Assembly: GCA_030762175.1 (NCBI GenBank)
Contig: CM060831.1
Span: forward strand, 80,693,001 to 80,757,000
DNA from: Metallyticus violacea
Taxonomy: Eukaryota; Arthropoda; Insecta; Mantodea; Metallyticidae
Reading direction: 5' to 3'
Length of the DNA: 64,000 bases
A program made the position numbers and the translations under genes. Positions 1-9,971 of this stretch are shown piece by piece. Position 1 is the first letter of the stretch, and every line of letters starts with the position of its first letter. Under the pieces are notes generated by a model. It saw only the letters and a list, made by a program, of their open reading frames with translations, was not told the origin of the DNA and made no database searches.

Positions 1-600
1 ATGACGGCTTATATCTCAAAATTTGCTGGTTATGGTTGGATTCCATAGAGAGAAGTTGTGTTTTAAATTTCATTAGTAGAAATCGTGGTTCTTACTCCGT
101 ATAAAGAATGGCGTAAAGTTAAGTGGCGATTAATATTTCGTGGAAGAAATTACAAAATTATTATTTGTGGCGAATGATAGGAGTTACAAGTTTGAATTAA
201 TATTCATATAGGAAAATAGTATACGAGTTGCAAAAGAACAAAAAGCACAGTTTTCGGGAGAGAAATATAAATTATAACACGTCTGTCTCGTATTCAGTCA
301 GCATATAATTATATCCCTAACATATCGTAATTAGAAAAAGTGTACTCTTGTGGTAATACAAAACATTAATAAACTTCGTAGATTTCTACCCGTGGTGACT
401 TAATTATACTTAAAGTCGCCCTCCTTTCATCCAGAAGCATCCAACTATAATATCAAACCCTGAACTAGTGGAGCATATTGTACTAGTGGTAGTTACGTCA
501 AGGTCGACGACGACGGTGGCGTCTTTCTATTTAATACCAACGCAAATTTGACCCGCAACGTATCGACATCTACATCGACGGCGACATAACCGCATAAATT
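1..600 (+). repeat. Interspersed repeat R1, copy 1 (cut by left edge)
   Basis: This stretch aligns base by base with 49916-50475 and with the reverse complement of about 32515-33110. Shared blocks include the segment around 'agagagaagttgtgtttta', 'gttcttactccgtataaag' and the part around 'cctgaactagt'. The window opens inside the repeat, so its left part is missing. The match fades near 530-600. No reading frame is conserved between copies, so it is treated as a noncoding dispersed repeat of unknown class. Confidence 0.75.
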
Positions 601-1875
601 TCCACTACAATACAAGTACATTATGGATCTATAGCAAACATTTTGGGCGTAAATGGCCCGGAAAATACGATTTGATAAGAAGAAACATACTAGTAAGGTT
701 GAAGGATATTATTATTACAGTTTTAAATTCGTCCCAAGCTAAAAGTTCATCTAATTTTGCAGCAAGCTTTCAGTACATATTTTTTGCGAAAATCCCAAAA
801 CTGTTTTTCAACGATTTTTCAGTCCAATAGCAAATTTATCTTAAGTATTGAAAACTTGTGCAATTTTACTACAAGGTAAGACCGTTCTAAGTATTGTAAG
901 TTGCTAGTAATGACGTTCGGGAAAGGGGAAATGTTGATGAGATTTTTTTTTTTTTTTTTTTTAATTTCATTACAGGAAGAGATCATTACAAATTTGTTTC
1001 ATAGTAGATAAATCTCTGAGTGAACAGATGGCACACAGTCTGTGAAATCTATATGTAAGCAATCCAGGTTAATGCATTTTGTAGAATATTCTGGGTATTT
1101 ATGTATTTTAGTGCCTTTATAAAGTGCAGTATTTATGACGGACACATATTTGGTCTGAAGACTATGAAATAGCACATGATAATCAATTGCAGGATCTCGA
1201 ATAGAACAAATTGTTTCGTGAGAGTACATGCACTTTTACATTCGCTCGCTACACCTGTGCCAATAGTGTTTGTCATTTTGATTATTGAAATACAGCTTTT
1301 GCTACTATTAACATTTTTTCTAATACAAATTATCATAAAAAATTGGTAATTGTTCTTTAGGTAGCATTGACTTACCTAGAATGCACTTTTGGTATATTTT
1401 ATGAAATTTTGGTAATACATGCAAGAAATAAACGAAATAGATTGGTCTAAAATTAACATGTAAATTATGATCCAGTATATATCTTTTATTGCTCTCATTC
1501 TCTTGTTCTCATATTTTTCTAACCAATTGTTTAATATTTTGAATTCTTTGCAGTGAAGGCTGTGTAAATATTAAAGGGGCAATGCAATAAATAAATGTTT
1601 TTTTTTTTATTCTTGTGTATGAGTATTCGGCGTACTTGTAGGTTGCAGAGTTCAGTTTTAAGAAGTTGCAGAAATGATTTACTAATAACAAAGTACACGT
1701 TCTAGTGCTTTCAAAAACAAACAAATCTATCAAATCATGCATTGAAAAGTTTGGCTTATCCCAAACAGGAACAAAATAGTGGACAGTATTTCGTAGGAAC
1801 GGTCTCTTTATAAATTCTGATAAGATTTACTGCTAATAACTTACTTGTAGAGGAAATGTTAGCTATATTGTGCTG
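601..1875. other. Unassigned AT-rich DNA
   Basis: I see no supported gene or known repeat here. It contains a homopolymer T run at about 943-962. Short open frames on the minus strand (999-1941) look random and have no recognisable domain. Confidence 0.6.
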
Positions 1876-2357
1876 TTTTTTTAAATAGTTTTTAACGTCC
1901 GTTTTTATTATTGAGGCACCACAGGTGGTGGGCACATACACATGTGTGATTTCGAGTACTACCAGGCTCTAGGTCCAGGGGTGCAACACAGAGGTCTGTG
2001 CCACCCGTGGTATTTTGCATTAGGACGGTACCTTGTAACTCTAAACCGACCCGACATTCGGCTGCAGACGATTGCGTCGCCCAGGCGCGCTAAGTTCCCT
2101 TAGCTTCCAGATTCTCACTGGTGGATAGGTCATACTAGCTTAGGAAATGATATATTGGGAAAGAACTTTTTTTTAAAGGAAGCAAACGCTCCATGTCTAA
2201 GTTTAGGGTCCTTCCCGGCATTTGCCATTTATGAGAACTGAGGAAAACCTGGAAAAAAAAAAAAAATCAGTCAGGGAGAACGGTTCCAGTGGGTTTCGAA
2301 CCCCCAGACCTCCCGCTCACGAGTCTGCACCTTACGGCCTCGGCCACCCGTGATGGT
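1876..2357 (-). repeat. SINE-A copy, interrupted
   Basis: On the minus strand the tRNA-like head (box B region 'gggttcgaa' type, near 2290-2355), the central 'cctggaaaaa' block and the 3' end ('gtgcctca...gtaaaaacgg' type, 1885-1935) of SINE-A are all present. They are separated by about 180 bp of foreign sequence at roughly 1945-2127. The head resembles a tRNA with a long variable arm (Leu/Ser-like), which is an inference. Confidence 0.75.
1945..2127. other. Foreign segment inside SINE-A
   Basis: About 180 bp with higher GC than its surroundings splits the SINE. It matches nothing else I recognise in the window. It may be a small insertion, or the product of a rearrangement between two SINE copies. 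Confidence 0.4.
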
Positions 2358-2526
2358 CACTGATATTTGTGATTTGTCTATTAGTGTTCAGAATAGAATG
2401 GAAAGTTGACTAGTTATGTGTAATTTATTCTCAATTTCCAATGATCTCATATTTTGGGTTAGTTTTTATACTTTGAAAATTCGCTTTAGCTATTGTAATA
2501 TTATAATCATTCTATTTCTTTCATAG

Positions 2527-2675
2527 TAATCGATGTGAAAGCGGGTATACCTTTCTAGAAGTTGGCGCAGATGCTGCTGGCTTAAGGTGGGCGAAATGCA
2601 TGCACTTTAGACACGAGGCTGCCAGTCTTGCAAACCGCTATGCTCGTAACAAGGGGGGAATTGCAGTCGCTGAAG
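2527..2675 (+). CDS. Candidate internal exon of a host gene
   Basis: A pyrimidine-rich tract ending 'tttctttcatag' precedes 2527, and 'gaag|gtaaca' forms a good donor after 2675. The 149-nt exon has one fully open frame of 49 codons (2528-2674), beginning NRCESGYTFLEVGADAAGLR and ending ...GGIAVAE. The other plus frames contain stops. One spare base at the 3' end (phase 1) joins the 'GA' that opens the exon at 3644 to make a Gly codon, and reading then continues to a stop. The composition (acidic/basic mix, few low-complexity runs) looks like real protein. I do not recognise the family. Upstream exons were not found; the entry phase requires two bases from an earlier exon. Phase match and both splice sites are seen; expression is unknown. 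Confidence 0.5.
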
Positions 2676-3007
2676 GTAACAGACGACTATCACTGTCACA
2701 AATAACAATTGCATCTCCTTTTTAAATAAATATAAATATAATATGCTTATATTTAAAGTGAAAGTATGTTAATTCCTTTGGAAAAAATATATTTAAATAA
2801 TACTTCCGCACGCGGCTGGCGGGTCGGCCGTCAAAGTGGCATTTTCACATTGCGTAGTGAATGCAATAACCGGACAGCTAAATGAAGTTATCGCAGTTAC
2901 AAATACACGCACATTATAATAGGATAGGTTAAGAATGTTATTCTGTTATATCTACACATTTATAGCATTTTTTAGAACATTGTCATTTACGTTCCTTAGT
3001 TGATCTT

Positions 3008-3308
3008 GTCGGTCCTGGTGGTGTAGTGGTTACCATACTTGCCTCCTATACCCAAGATCGCGGGTTCGAACCCGGCCAGGACCGATGGATTTTTTCGGGC
3101 GTAAAAATCCTAAGTATAGCTTCCTTCGGAAGGGAAGTAAAGCCGTGGGCCCCGTGTCGCACATTTACGGCACGAAAAAGAACCTCAAGCCTGAAAGAGA
3201 GGCCTCTGAGCATAATTTGTCGGCCGTTTCCGCCCTGAGTTGAATGGGACGCTGATGACCTGAGATGTTAAAGAGCGTCCATAAATAAATCAATCAAAAA
3301 AAAAAAAA
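3008..3308 (+). repeat. SINE-B copy with target-site duplication
   Basis: The tRNA-like head (3011-3083) has a 7-bp acceptor-type pairing GGTCCTG/CAGGACC, an A box 'gtgtagtggtta' and a B box 'ggttcgaaccc', which are RNA polymerase III promoter features. The body follows ('tttttcgggcgtaaa', 'gtcggccgtttc', 'gatgacctgagatgtta') and then an A-rich tail. Flanks 'ttagttgatctt' (2996-3007) and 'ttagttcatctt' (3309-3320) form a 12-bp TSD with one mismatch. It lies inside the putative intron 2676-3643. Confidence 0.92.
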
Positions 3309-3643
3309 TTAGTTCATCTTCCGAAATTAGCCAATTACAAAGTCACTGTTGTCAAAGTTTTGCAGGCAAGTTATCATAATATTTGGGTAAAGTTTTGTTA
3401 TTGCATGTTACGGAAAGTTAATGATAGAAAAAATTATCCACTACTGTTGAAGCACATGTTCCACAAATCAATTTGCTCGCCATACACGGAGGTTTCGTGT
3501 TTAAAACTGAATTTTCTGTACTCCAACATCTGTTATTTTACATCGAAACATAAATGGAACCATCAGTAAATAATATTAAACGAAGATCAATCATGCTATC
3601 ATTAACGTTTCGTAACACCCAAAGAAATTTATTCCAATTTCAG

Positions 3644-3696
3644 GACCACCGCTACAATTCGAGGACAACGGAAGCCTTGTATGTTTTCAAGTTTAA
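3644..3696 (+). CDS. Candidate terminal exon of the same gene
   Basis: It follows a textbook acceptor ('ttattccaatttcag', ending 3643). Taking 'GA' at 3644-3645 with the G left by the exon at 2675, the frame reads G then PPLQFEDNGSLVCFQV and stops at TAA 3694-3696. The intron would be 2676-3643 (968 bp) with GT-AG ends and holds a SINE-B insertion. I saw no obvious AATAAA signal within the next few hundred bases, so the 3' UTR end is undefined. The short length is the main weakness; the phase agreement is the main support. Confidence 0.42.
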
Positions 3697-3918
3697 ATTG
3701 GCTCCATTTCGGATGATGAACTGACGCGTGTGAAATGCAATTTTCTAAAAAAAGATACCAGAATGAATGGATGTAGGACATTTCCAATACCTCCTGTCAT
3801 AAGTTACGTTCTTGTTTCATTGTTGATCTAATTGAAAACTTGAATCAAATGCTTGGATATCGTACATTCACTTGACCATTGAGTTGTCCGCTCTGACTAT
3901 CGACCCGCCAACTACTTG

Positions 3919-4051
3919 AATTGAAATGTTAATTCAAAGATGTGAGAAGTGTATTGCAATGAAGGATAACTATATTGAAAACTGAAATATAGTTTTTGTC
4001 TTTATCATACCTAGAAAGTGAATAGGCCGGAAACTTATGGATTTACCCTCG
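3919..4051 (+). mobile_element. Mariner 3' end fragment (family M)
   Basis: It matches the 3' noncoding end and terminal inverted repeat of the mariner copies at 23.7, 40.0 and 10.0 kb, ending 'ggccggaaacttatgg...taccctcg' and followed by TA at 4052-4053. No transposase sequence remains. Confidence 0.8.
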
Positions 4052-4065
4052 TACACCAGTCCTTA

Positions 4066-4333
4066 CCGCCACAGGTGGCCGAGGTCGTTAAGGCGCGGAT
4101 TGGTGAGGCGGAAGGTCTGGGGTTCGAATCCCACCAGGACGTCCTCCCTGACTGAGGTTTTTTCCAGGTTTTCCTCAGTCCTGGCAAATGCCGGGAGGTG
4201 CCCTAAAGTTAGGCCTGGAACATTTCCTTCCTTTAAAAAAAAAATCCTTTCCCAATATTTCATCTCATGCATCAATAGTGTCACCGCCTGTAGTGCCTCA
4301 GTAGTAAAAATGGGCATTAAACATCATTAAAAA
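4066..4333 (+). repeat. SINE-A copy
   Basis: Full-length structure: tRNA-like head 'ggtggccgaggtcgttaagg', B box 'ggggttcgaatccc', central 'ttttccaggttttcctcag', then 'gtgcctcagtagtaaaaat' and an A tail. It lies 14 bp beyond the mariner end at 4051. No clear TSD is visible. Confidence 0.9.
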
Positions 4334-4500
4334 AATATGAATTTTTGTTCTCTGATACATCCTCTTCTTCAAGGTTTTATTTATTTTGAGAATCTATAAC
4401 TGGTCGCAGAATGCGGTTCTCTTTACATTGCGCATAAAACTATGAATTTAAATGTACAAAAGTAGTCGGTTTCCTTAATGTATAAAGTAAAAGAGAGGAG

Positions 4501-4532
<32 letters not shown>
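4501..4532. repeat. (TA)n microsatellite
   Basis: About 15 uninterrupted TA units. Confidence 0.95.
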
Positions 4533-4533
<1 letters not shown>

Positions 4534-4835
4534 AATAACAAAAGCACGCCGATTGTTTCCGTGAATACAACGCAGTACTTACCAAAGCGAGACAGGTGTT
4601 GTTAGCGCAAGCCATCGCGAAATAGTTGTGAGATATCGCTGTAAACCCACAGCACATATATACAGGATAGCCATTATAACTTTCTTTGTTAATTAATGGT
4701 TCATGCATAAAGTGCGGGCACCATCTGAAAGCTTGTTGTGACATTGAGACTTATGCAATAAACTGAGTTTTGTGATAGGAAGAGTAGCGTATGTTACAGG
4801 TTGTCATAAAAAGTATATAGTTGAGAATAAGCAAA

Positions 4836-4893
4836 AGGGGGTAGGTCCATAAGTTTCCGGCCTAACCATTTTCTAGATACGATAAAGACAAAA
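4836..4893 (-). mobile_element. Mariner end fragment (family M)
   Basis: 'ggtaggtccataagtttcc' and the following 'ggcctaaccattttctag' match the end of family M elements. It is in opposite orientation to the fragment at 3919-4051, and only the terminal 55-60 bp remain. The degenerate Tc1-like gene starts immediately after it. Confidence 0.8.
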
Positions 4894-4894
4894 T

Positions 4895-5590
4895 CTAACG
4901 ATGAACGTTTTCACCTCAGAAGAAGCAAATCAAATCACAGGCTCGTGAATTGGGGGAAAGGGGAGGAATCGACTGCTTTTAATGTTCGTCGTGGACTTCA
5001 GGTAGTTGGAAGGAAAGCCCTCAAACCTGTAACAGAAGAAATGTGCAGGAAACATCTCTTGTATATATCAGGATTGGATAGTGAACACTGGAAGAGAATG
5101 TTTCTCTTTGAAGGACAGGTAGAGAGACAATATGCGCGTCTAGCGAATGAGGCAACAACTTCAGCAGATTTGTAACAGATCTAAGACATCTCGAAGAAGA
5201 GTTTTGGGGAGGTTTCACTCATGAAGGAGCGGAACCTTTAGTATCAGTCAACGGGATGACGATATCTGACCGGTATATCCAAATACTGGACAGCTGCGAA
5301 GAGGTTTCCAGATGGTGATGAAATTTTCCAGCAAGATTTGGCTCCTTGCCATACTTCAAAGATAGTGAAAAAAATTCTTCAGGGAGAACAATATTCGCGT
5401 GTTAGAGTGGCCAGGGAACTCCCCTGACATTAATATAATAGAAAACATGTGGGATATTTACAAAAGGAGACTCACAAACTTGACTGCTCCACAAAAATAC
5501 CAAGAGTCTTTAGTTAAAGTGTGGTTTCATGATGATGAACTTAAAAATACTCATAGCTTGTGGAATCTATGTCAAATTGTGTAAAGAAAC
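4895..5590 (+). pseudogene. Degenerate Tc1-like transposase
   Basis: Translated pieces in shifting frames resemble a Tc1-type DDE transposase in order: KPVTEEMCRKH and HWKRMFLFE (region before the first catalytic Asp, about 5020-5110), FWGGFTHEGAEPLVSVNG (about 5205-5255), FQQDLAPCHTSK carrying the second Asp (about 5324-5360), and LEWPGNSPDINIIENMW carrying the final Glu (5402-5452). At least one frameshift separates the last two, near 5380, and other shifts or stops lie upstream. The usual SDE motif at the first Asp appears lost. I could not define terminal inverted repeats, apart from the adjacent unrelated mariner tip. It is not functional. Confidence 0.8.
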
Positions 5591-5858
5591 TTATATAACA
5601 AATAGAACGACTCATTAGCTAAATGTTATATAAGCAAAGATGAAAAGCATGTATTAGGTGAATAATCGCAATATATATGTGTGTGTGTGTGTTATTAAAG
5701 TATTTCGATTATTTATTATTTATAGGGGCATCCCTTATAATACAATATCAATTTGAGTAATTTTACGTGTAGCAATGTATATAAGAAGCACAATAAATAA
5801 ATCGCTTCTTGAGAAAGTCTTCAGTTAATGATATCGATTTCGAAAAATAAACTAAACG

Positions 5859-5867
5859 ATGATGATG

Positions 5868-5952
<85 letters not shown>
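5859..5952. repeat. (GAT)n/(AAT)n microsatellite
   Basis: Four GAT units are followed by about 27 AAT units. They give spurious poly-Asn and poly-Leu frames. Confidence 0.95.
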
Positions 5953-5953
<1 letters not shown>

Positions 5954-6335
5954 TTCTTTATTGCTTCAAAGCTTAAAAAAGCATGGTTGTTTATCAATCT
6001 AATACAAAATTTTTTTGCAAATTTCAGAGCCTTTCTAACTAGCATTATTGGATTAAAGCTGTTCTTAATGAAATTTATGTTTCTGGAAAAGCAGCAGAGC
6101 TAATTTGTTTATAGTTTGCGTTGTAAAATGTCATGAGAGTAAAATGAAATAAGAATTTGTTTTCATATACAATTATTTATTTTGAGCAAACGAAAAAAAA
6201 GTGTAAACTACAAAACATCATTTTCCATTCTTATAGTATAAATCATATTTCCAATAAGATTTGGTTATTTAAGAAATTGTAATTTCATAAGGTACATTTT
6301 GTCATTTCGTTATTAATCCTATTTTAAACTCGGCG

Positions 6336-6390
<55 letters not shown>

Positions 6391-6519
6391 TTATTTTGAC
6401 ATCATTAAATTCTGCGCCATTGTAATTAAATTTATTTCATCTATATATTTTAGTAGTTCATAGACATTAATTTTATGTCAGCGTGATAATTAAATTCCAC
6501 TGATTGTTAATTTGTTTAA
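5953..6519. other. Unassigned AT-rich DNA with (ATT)n
   Basis: Nothing coding is seen. An (ATT)n array of about 17 units occupies 6338-6391. Confidence 0.7.
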
Positions 6520-6655
6520 TTTACTGACGCTCTTTAACATCTCAGGTCATCAGCGTCCCATTACGCCCGAAAAAATCCATTGATCCTGGCCGGGTTTGAA
6601 CCCGTGATCTTAGGTTTAGAAGGCAAGTATGGTTACCACTACACCAGCAGCATCG
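6520..6655 (-). repeat. SINE-B copy with internal deletion
   Basis: The 3' end ('gacgctctttaacatctcag', about 6525-6560) is joined directly to the 'cgcccgaaaaaatccat' segment and the tRNA-like head (to about 6655). The middle of the element, about 130 bp, is missing. Confidence 0.85.
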
Positions 6656-7481
6656 ACGCAAATTCGACTAACCAAGGTATCCAATATTTGCAGTTTAGTT
6701 CTCTCCATTTCTCTATCAATCTCTTATGCTGCAAATTATGTAAGCTTTTTACGTGCAGCTGGAGAAAATGAGCCAATTTCTTCCTTTTTTACTACAGTGT
6801 CATTATTCCAGTTAATTATCTGTTAAAATTCTTTTAGCCCTACTACCTAGAGCTTTAATGTCTACTTAAATACTTCCCAATTCTTCATTGATATTTAAAG
6901 TTATTTCTTCTTACTTTAATGTGTATCTTATATTAAAATTCTTCCATTTTATTTACCTTTATGCTATTTATGTTATCAATTAAAATGACAATGGTATGGT
7001 ATTTTAAAGCTGGATACACTGGAGTATAATTTATTGAGGAGGAAATTATCTTATTTACCTATATACAATTAATTAGTCCTATATAATTATGCTCGCCTTA
7101 TTTGCTGAGTGTCTTTATGCCTTAACATTGACATATTATATAAAGCGCAAACTTTCAGGTTATTTATTTATTCCCCCCCCCTCCCCGCTGTATTCTATGA
7201 TTCTTTCGAATGATCTTTTCTTTGTTCTTGCATTTTAAACCCCAAATCATTTTTATTTTTTCAATTCCACCTTGTAGAATCTCATATTATAATTTGTCAG
7301 TTTAATTTGTTCCTTTTTCTAAGGTACAACCTCTTGTCAACTTTATCATTTTGCAAGAACTCTTTTATTAATAAAAGTGTACCGTAAATTCCGCTTAAAG
7401 CTCATTTCAAAAAGGTACTTTTAATTATAATTTGGAATATTCACTTACTCGTTCTAGAACTGGTGTTTTTTATTTTTTTTT
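6656..7481. other. Unassigned AT-rich DNA
   Basis: No gene or repeat is recognised. A short C-rich run lies at about 7172-7188. Confidence 0.6.
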
Positions 7482-7752
7482 AATAGTATTTAACGCCCGT
7501 TTTTACTACTGAGGCACCACAGGCGGTGAACACTGATGATACATGAGATAAATTATATATTGAGAAAAGATTTTTTTAAGGAAGGAAACGTTCCAGGCAT
7601 AAGTTTAGGGTACCTTCCCGGCATTCGTCAGTTATGAGGACTGAGGAAAACCTGGAAAAAACCTGTCGGGGAGGACGGTCCTGGCGGGATTCGAACCCCA
7701 GACCGCCCGCTCACGAATCCGCTCCTTAACGGTCTTGGCCACCCATGGCGGT
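7482..7752 (-). repeat. SINE-A copy
   Basis: A complete element on the minus strand: tail near 7482, 'tactgaggcaccacaggcgg' at the 3' end, and head with 'gggattcgaacccc' near 7686. Flanks show no clear TSD. Confidence 0.9.
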
Positions 7753-8165
7753 TGTGATTTGTGATTTAAACATATGATAACGATATTCCAGAAGAACTAT
7801 CAAACACCAGATACTTTCTAAAAGGGCTCATGCCTATGAAATTCTTAAAAAGAAGTTGCCTACTTCACGAGGCTGCCTTGTTATATTTCTCCCTGAATCC
7901 TATAATCATTTTTATGATAGGCATTTTATGATTTTAATAAAATCAATTGTTCTGTGTAGAAGCTTGCCTTACAGCACTTCAACAGTTCCTCACAAATCCC
8001 CATATTATTGTCAAGATAAAACTATAACACATCTTAGGCTTTCACAGCCGGTGTTATAATTAAAACAGTTAAAATCTTCCGGGAGGTTTTGCTATGGTCC
8101 ATGGTTTAATATGCCACCATAGCTTTCACCAACTACTGCGCTTATCACCATCAGTGGACGATAAA

Positions 8166-8455
8166 GTCGGTCCTGGTAGTGCAGTGGTAACCATACTTGC
8201 CTTCTAAACCCAAGATCAAGGTTCAAATTCGGCCAGGATCGATGGATTTTTTCGGGCGTAGAAATCCTAAGTATGGCTTCTTTCGGAAGGGAAGTAAAGC
8301 CGTGGGTCGTACATTTACGGCACGATAAAGAACCTCAAGCCTGAAAGAAGGGGCCTTTGTGCAAAATTGTCGGCCGTTTCACGCTTGAATTGTATGGGAC
8401 GCTGATGACCTGAGATGTTAAAGAAGCGTCTGTAAATAAACCAAATCAACAATCA
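8166..8455 (+). repeat. SINE-B inserted in the foldback arm, 13-bp TSD
   Basis: A full SINE-B is flanked by identical copies of 'agtggacgataaa' at 8153-8165 and 8456-8468. Removing it restores the left arm's alignment to the right arm, so the SINE is younger than the foldback. Confidence 0.95.
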
Positions 8456-8918
8456 AGTGGACGATAAACAACTCCTGGCTGCTAAAAAACTTTCTCTCAA
8501 TATTACATATAGTGGAAGGGGTGGGGAGATATGGGAGAGAGTACTTGCTTGTTTTTAAGAATTGGTTTCCATGTGCTACATGAGTGACGTGCGCCGTCTT
8601 CGTTAATGTAGTTTTAATGCTGTATTAATAAGCGTGAACGATCTGTTGTAGCAGAGCAAATCCTCAATGAACGCCATGACATACACTTTAACAATAATAA
8701 AAAAAAAAAAAACAAACAAGGCTTTTTCATTTCAGCCAGGACGGAGGCATTGGAAATGCAAGATGGCAGATATCACATAAGTAGCAGATGGAAACCAGTT
8801 CTTAAAAACAAATAACTATCCCCTTTCACTACACACGCAAAATTTATCGACCTTCTAAAACCAGAGAGAGATGCATAATACTTTCGTCTTTTAGCCTTCA
8901 GGTGTTGTTCATCGACCA

Positions 8919-8949
8919 CTGATGATGCCAACCGCAGTAGTTGGTGAAA
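8919..8949 (+). ncRNA. Hammerhead ribozyme-like core (partial)
   Basis: CTGATGA (8919-8925) is followed by a 5-bp stem CCAAC (8928-8932)/GTTGG (8940-8944) with a 7-nt loop and then GAAA (8946-8949). This is the order of the hammerhead catalytic core with stem II. A short stem III is possible just downstream (gcta/tagc). I could not find a convincing stem I partner, so self-cleavage is doubtful. The other arm has a damaged core (ctgatgg). Confidence 0.4.
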
Positions 8950-9022
8950 GCTATGGTAGCATATTAAACCATCGACCACGGCAAAACAGCCCGGAAAGTT
9001 ATAACTGTATTAAACTAAAATT

Positions 9023-9971
9023 AGTATGAAATATTTTGAGAACCGGAATTGGACAATATAGTCGATGTACACCACGATTAAAATATTTTACGAAAAGAAT
9101 ACAGGACAGGTTCTGAAGATAAGTTCATTCGCAAAGGTAGTAAATAAAATTAGAATTTATAAAGTCAGCATAAGAAAAAATTTGCACACCATCTAGCTTG
9201 AAAAAAATTAAAGAAAATAAAAATCAGAGCAAAATAGAAAATTCAAAAACATTATGTATGTTATTTAAAACCTGTTTCTCCCTAAGTTAAACTGTACAAA
9301 CGTCTTCTATGTTTCTATATTTACATGATGCTTGTATGTACAGTTTTCTAGAGACAGAATCTCGTTTGTACATTACCTCTCTAGAACTCATGAAAACACG
9401 CCAATGTTTTCTGGCACTGCTGGAGGTTAGAACAAAAAATCGCAAATCCCTAACATTTTGTTCTTTATTTTGGCAAGTTTACAAATCAGAGATTCTGCAA
9501 AATTTCCCCGTAAGCTGTCGCAGCTGCAGAAGGTGTGACAGGAATTTCGGTATGTGCGCTAGAAAATGTCTGTGATGGACTATTACATTGTCCCAAATCT
9601 TTTAAATTACTTCTGTAGTCTGTTGCCTTAGTTCCTGATAATACCTGTAAACTAAGGAGTACTGTTCATGACGCATAAATACCAACAGACTCTGTATATC
9701 CACCAAATTCAAACTTAGTGTTTATTATCTTGCATTAGTATTATTGCTAGAGAAAAGGAGTTTAAATGTACCACTAGTGAAGTCAAGCCAGTACAAATAA
9801 AAACTCTCAAAGTAAAGGACGTAAGAATTCTGTACCCATTTTTGGATGAAGAAAGACAAATATAGTGTTTGAACAAATAACAGAAATTACAACAGCAACA
9901 GTAGAAAACATGTCTGATAAAACGCAATTACAAAGAAAAGAAGAAGAAAAACAATAAACTTTAGAAAAACT
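9023..9971. other. Unassigned DNA
   Basis: No recognised repeat. An open frame on the plus strand (9309-9575) ends in a Cys-rich stretch (CRSCRRCDRNFGMCARKC) but matches no family I know and lacks clear splice context. I do not call it a gene. Confidence 0.5.

Larger units (their letters stand above)
8053..9022. mobile_element. Penelope-like inverted LTR pair / foldback
   Basis: The left arm (8053-8580, interrupted by SINE-B at 8166-8455) and the right arm (about 8778-9022) are reverse complements over roughly 235 bp. They share 'tggtttaatatg', 'ccatagctttcaccaacta' and 'cttccggg'. Read on the plus strand, the right arm carries a hammerhead-like core (8919-8949) and then 'accacggcaaaacagcccgg', which resembles Penelope-like element LTR ends. 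That assignment rests on known Penelope LTR-hammerhead association and is tentative. The spacer (8586-8777) has no coding sequence. Confidence 0.55.

Noticed and set aside
3011..3083. tRNA gene in the SINE-B head
   Set aside because: The cloverleaf is incomplete in the anticodon arm and the same head is fused to a repeated body in nine places.
5821..6103. Poly-Asn / poly-Leu ORFs
   Set aside because: Produced by the (AAT)n microsatellite.
7172..7188. C-rich run as a possible G-quadruplex
   Set aside because: A single homopolymer-like tract, not four spaced G runs.
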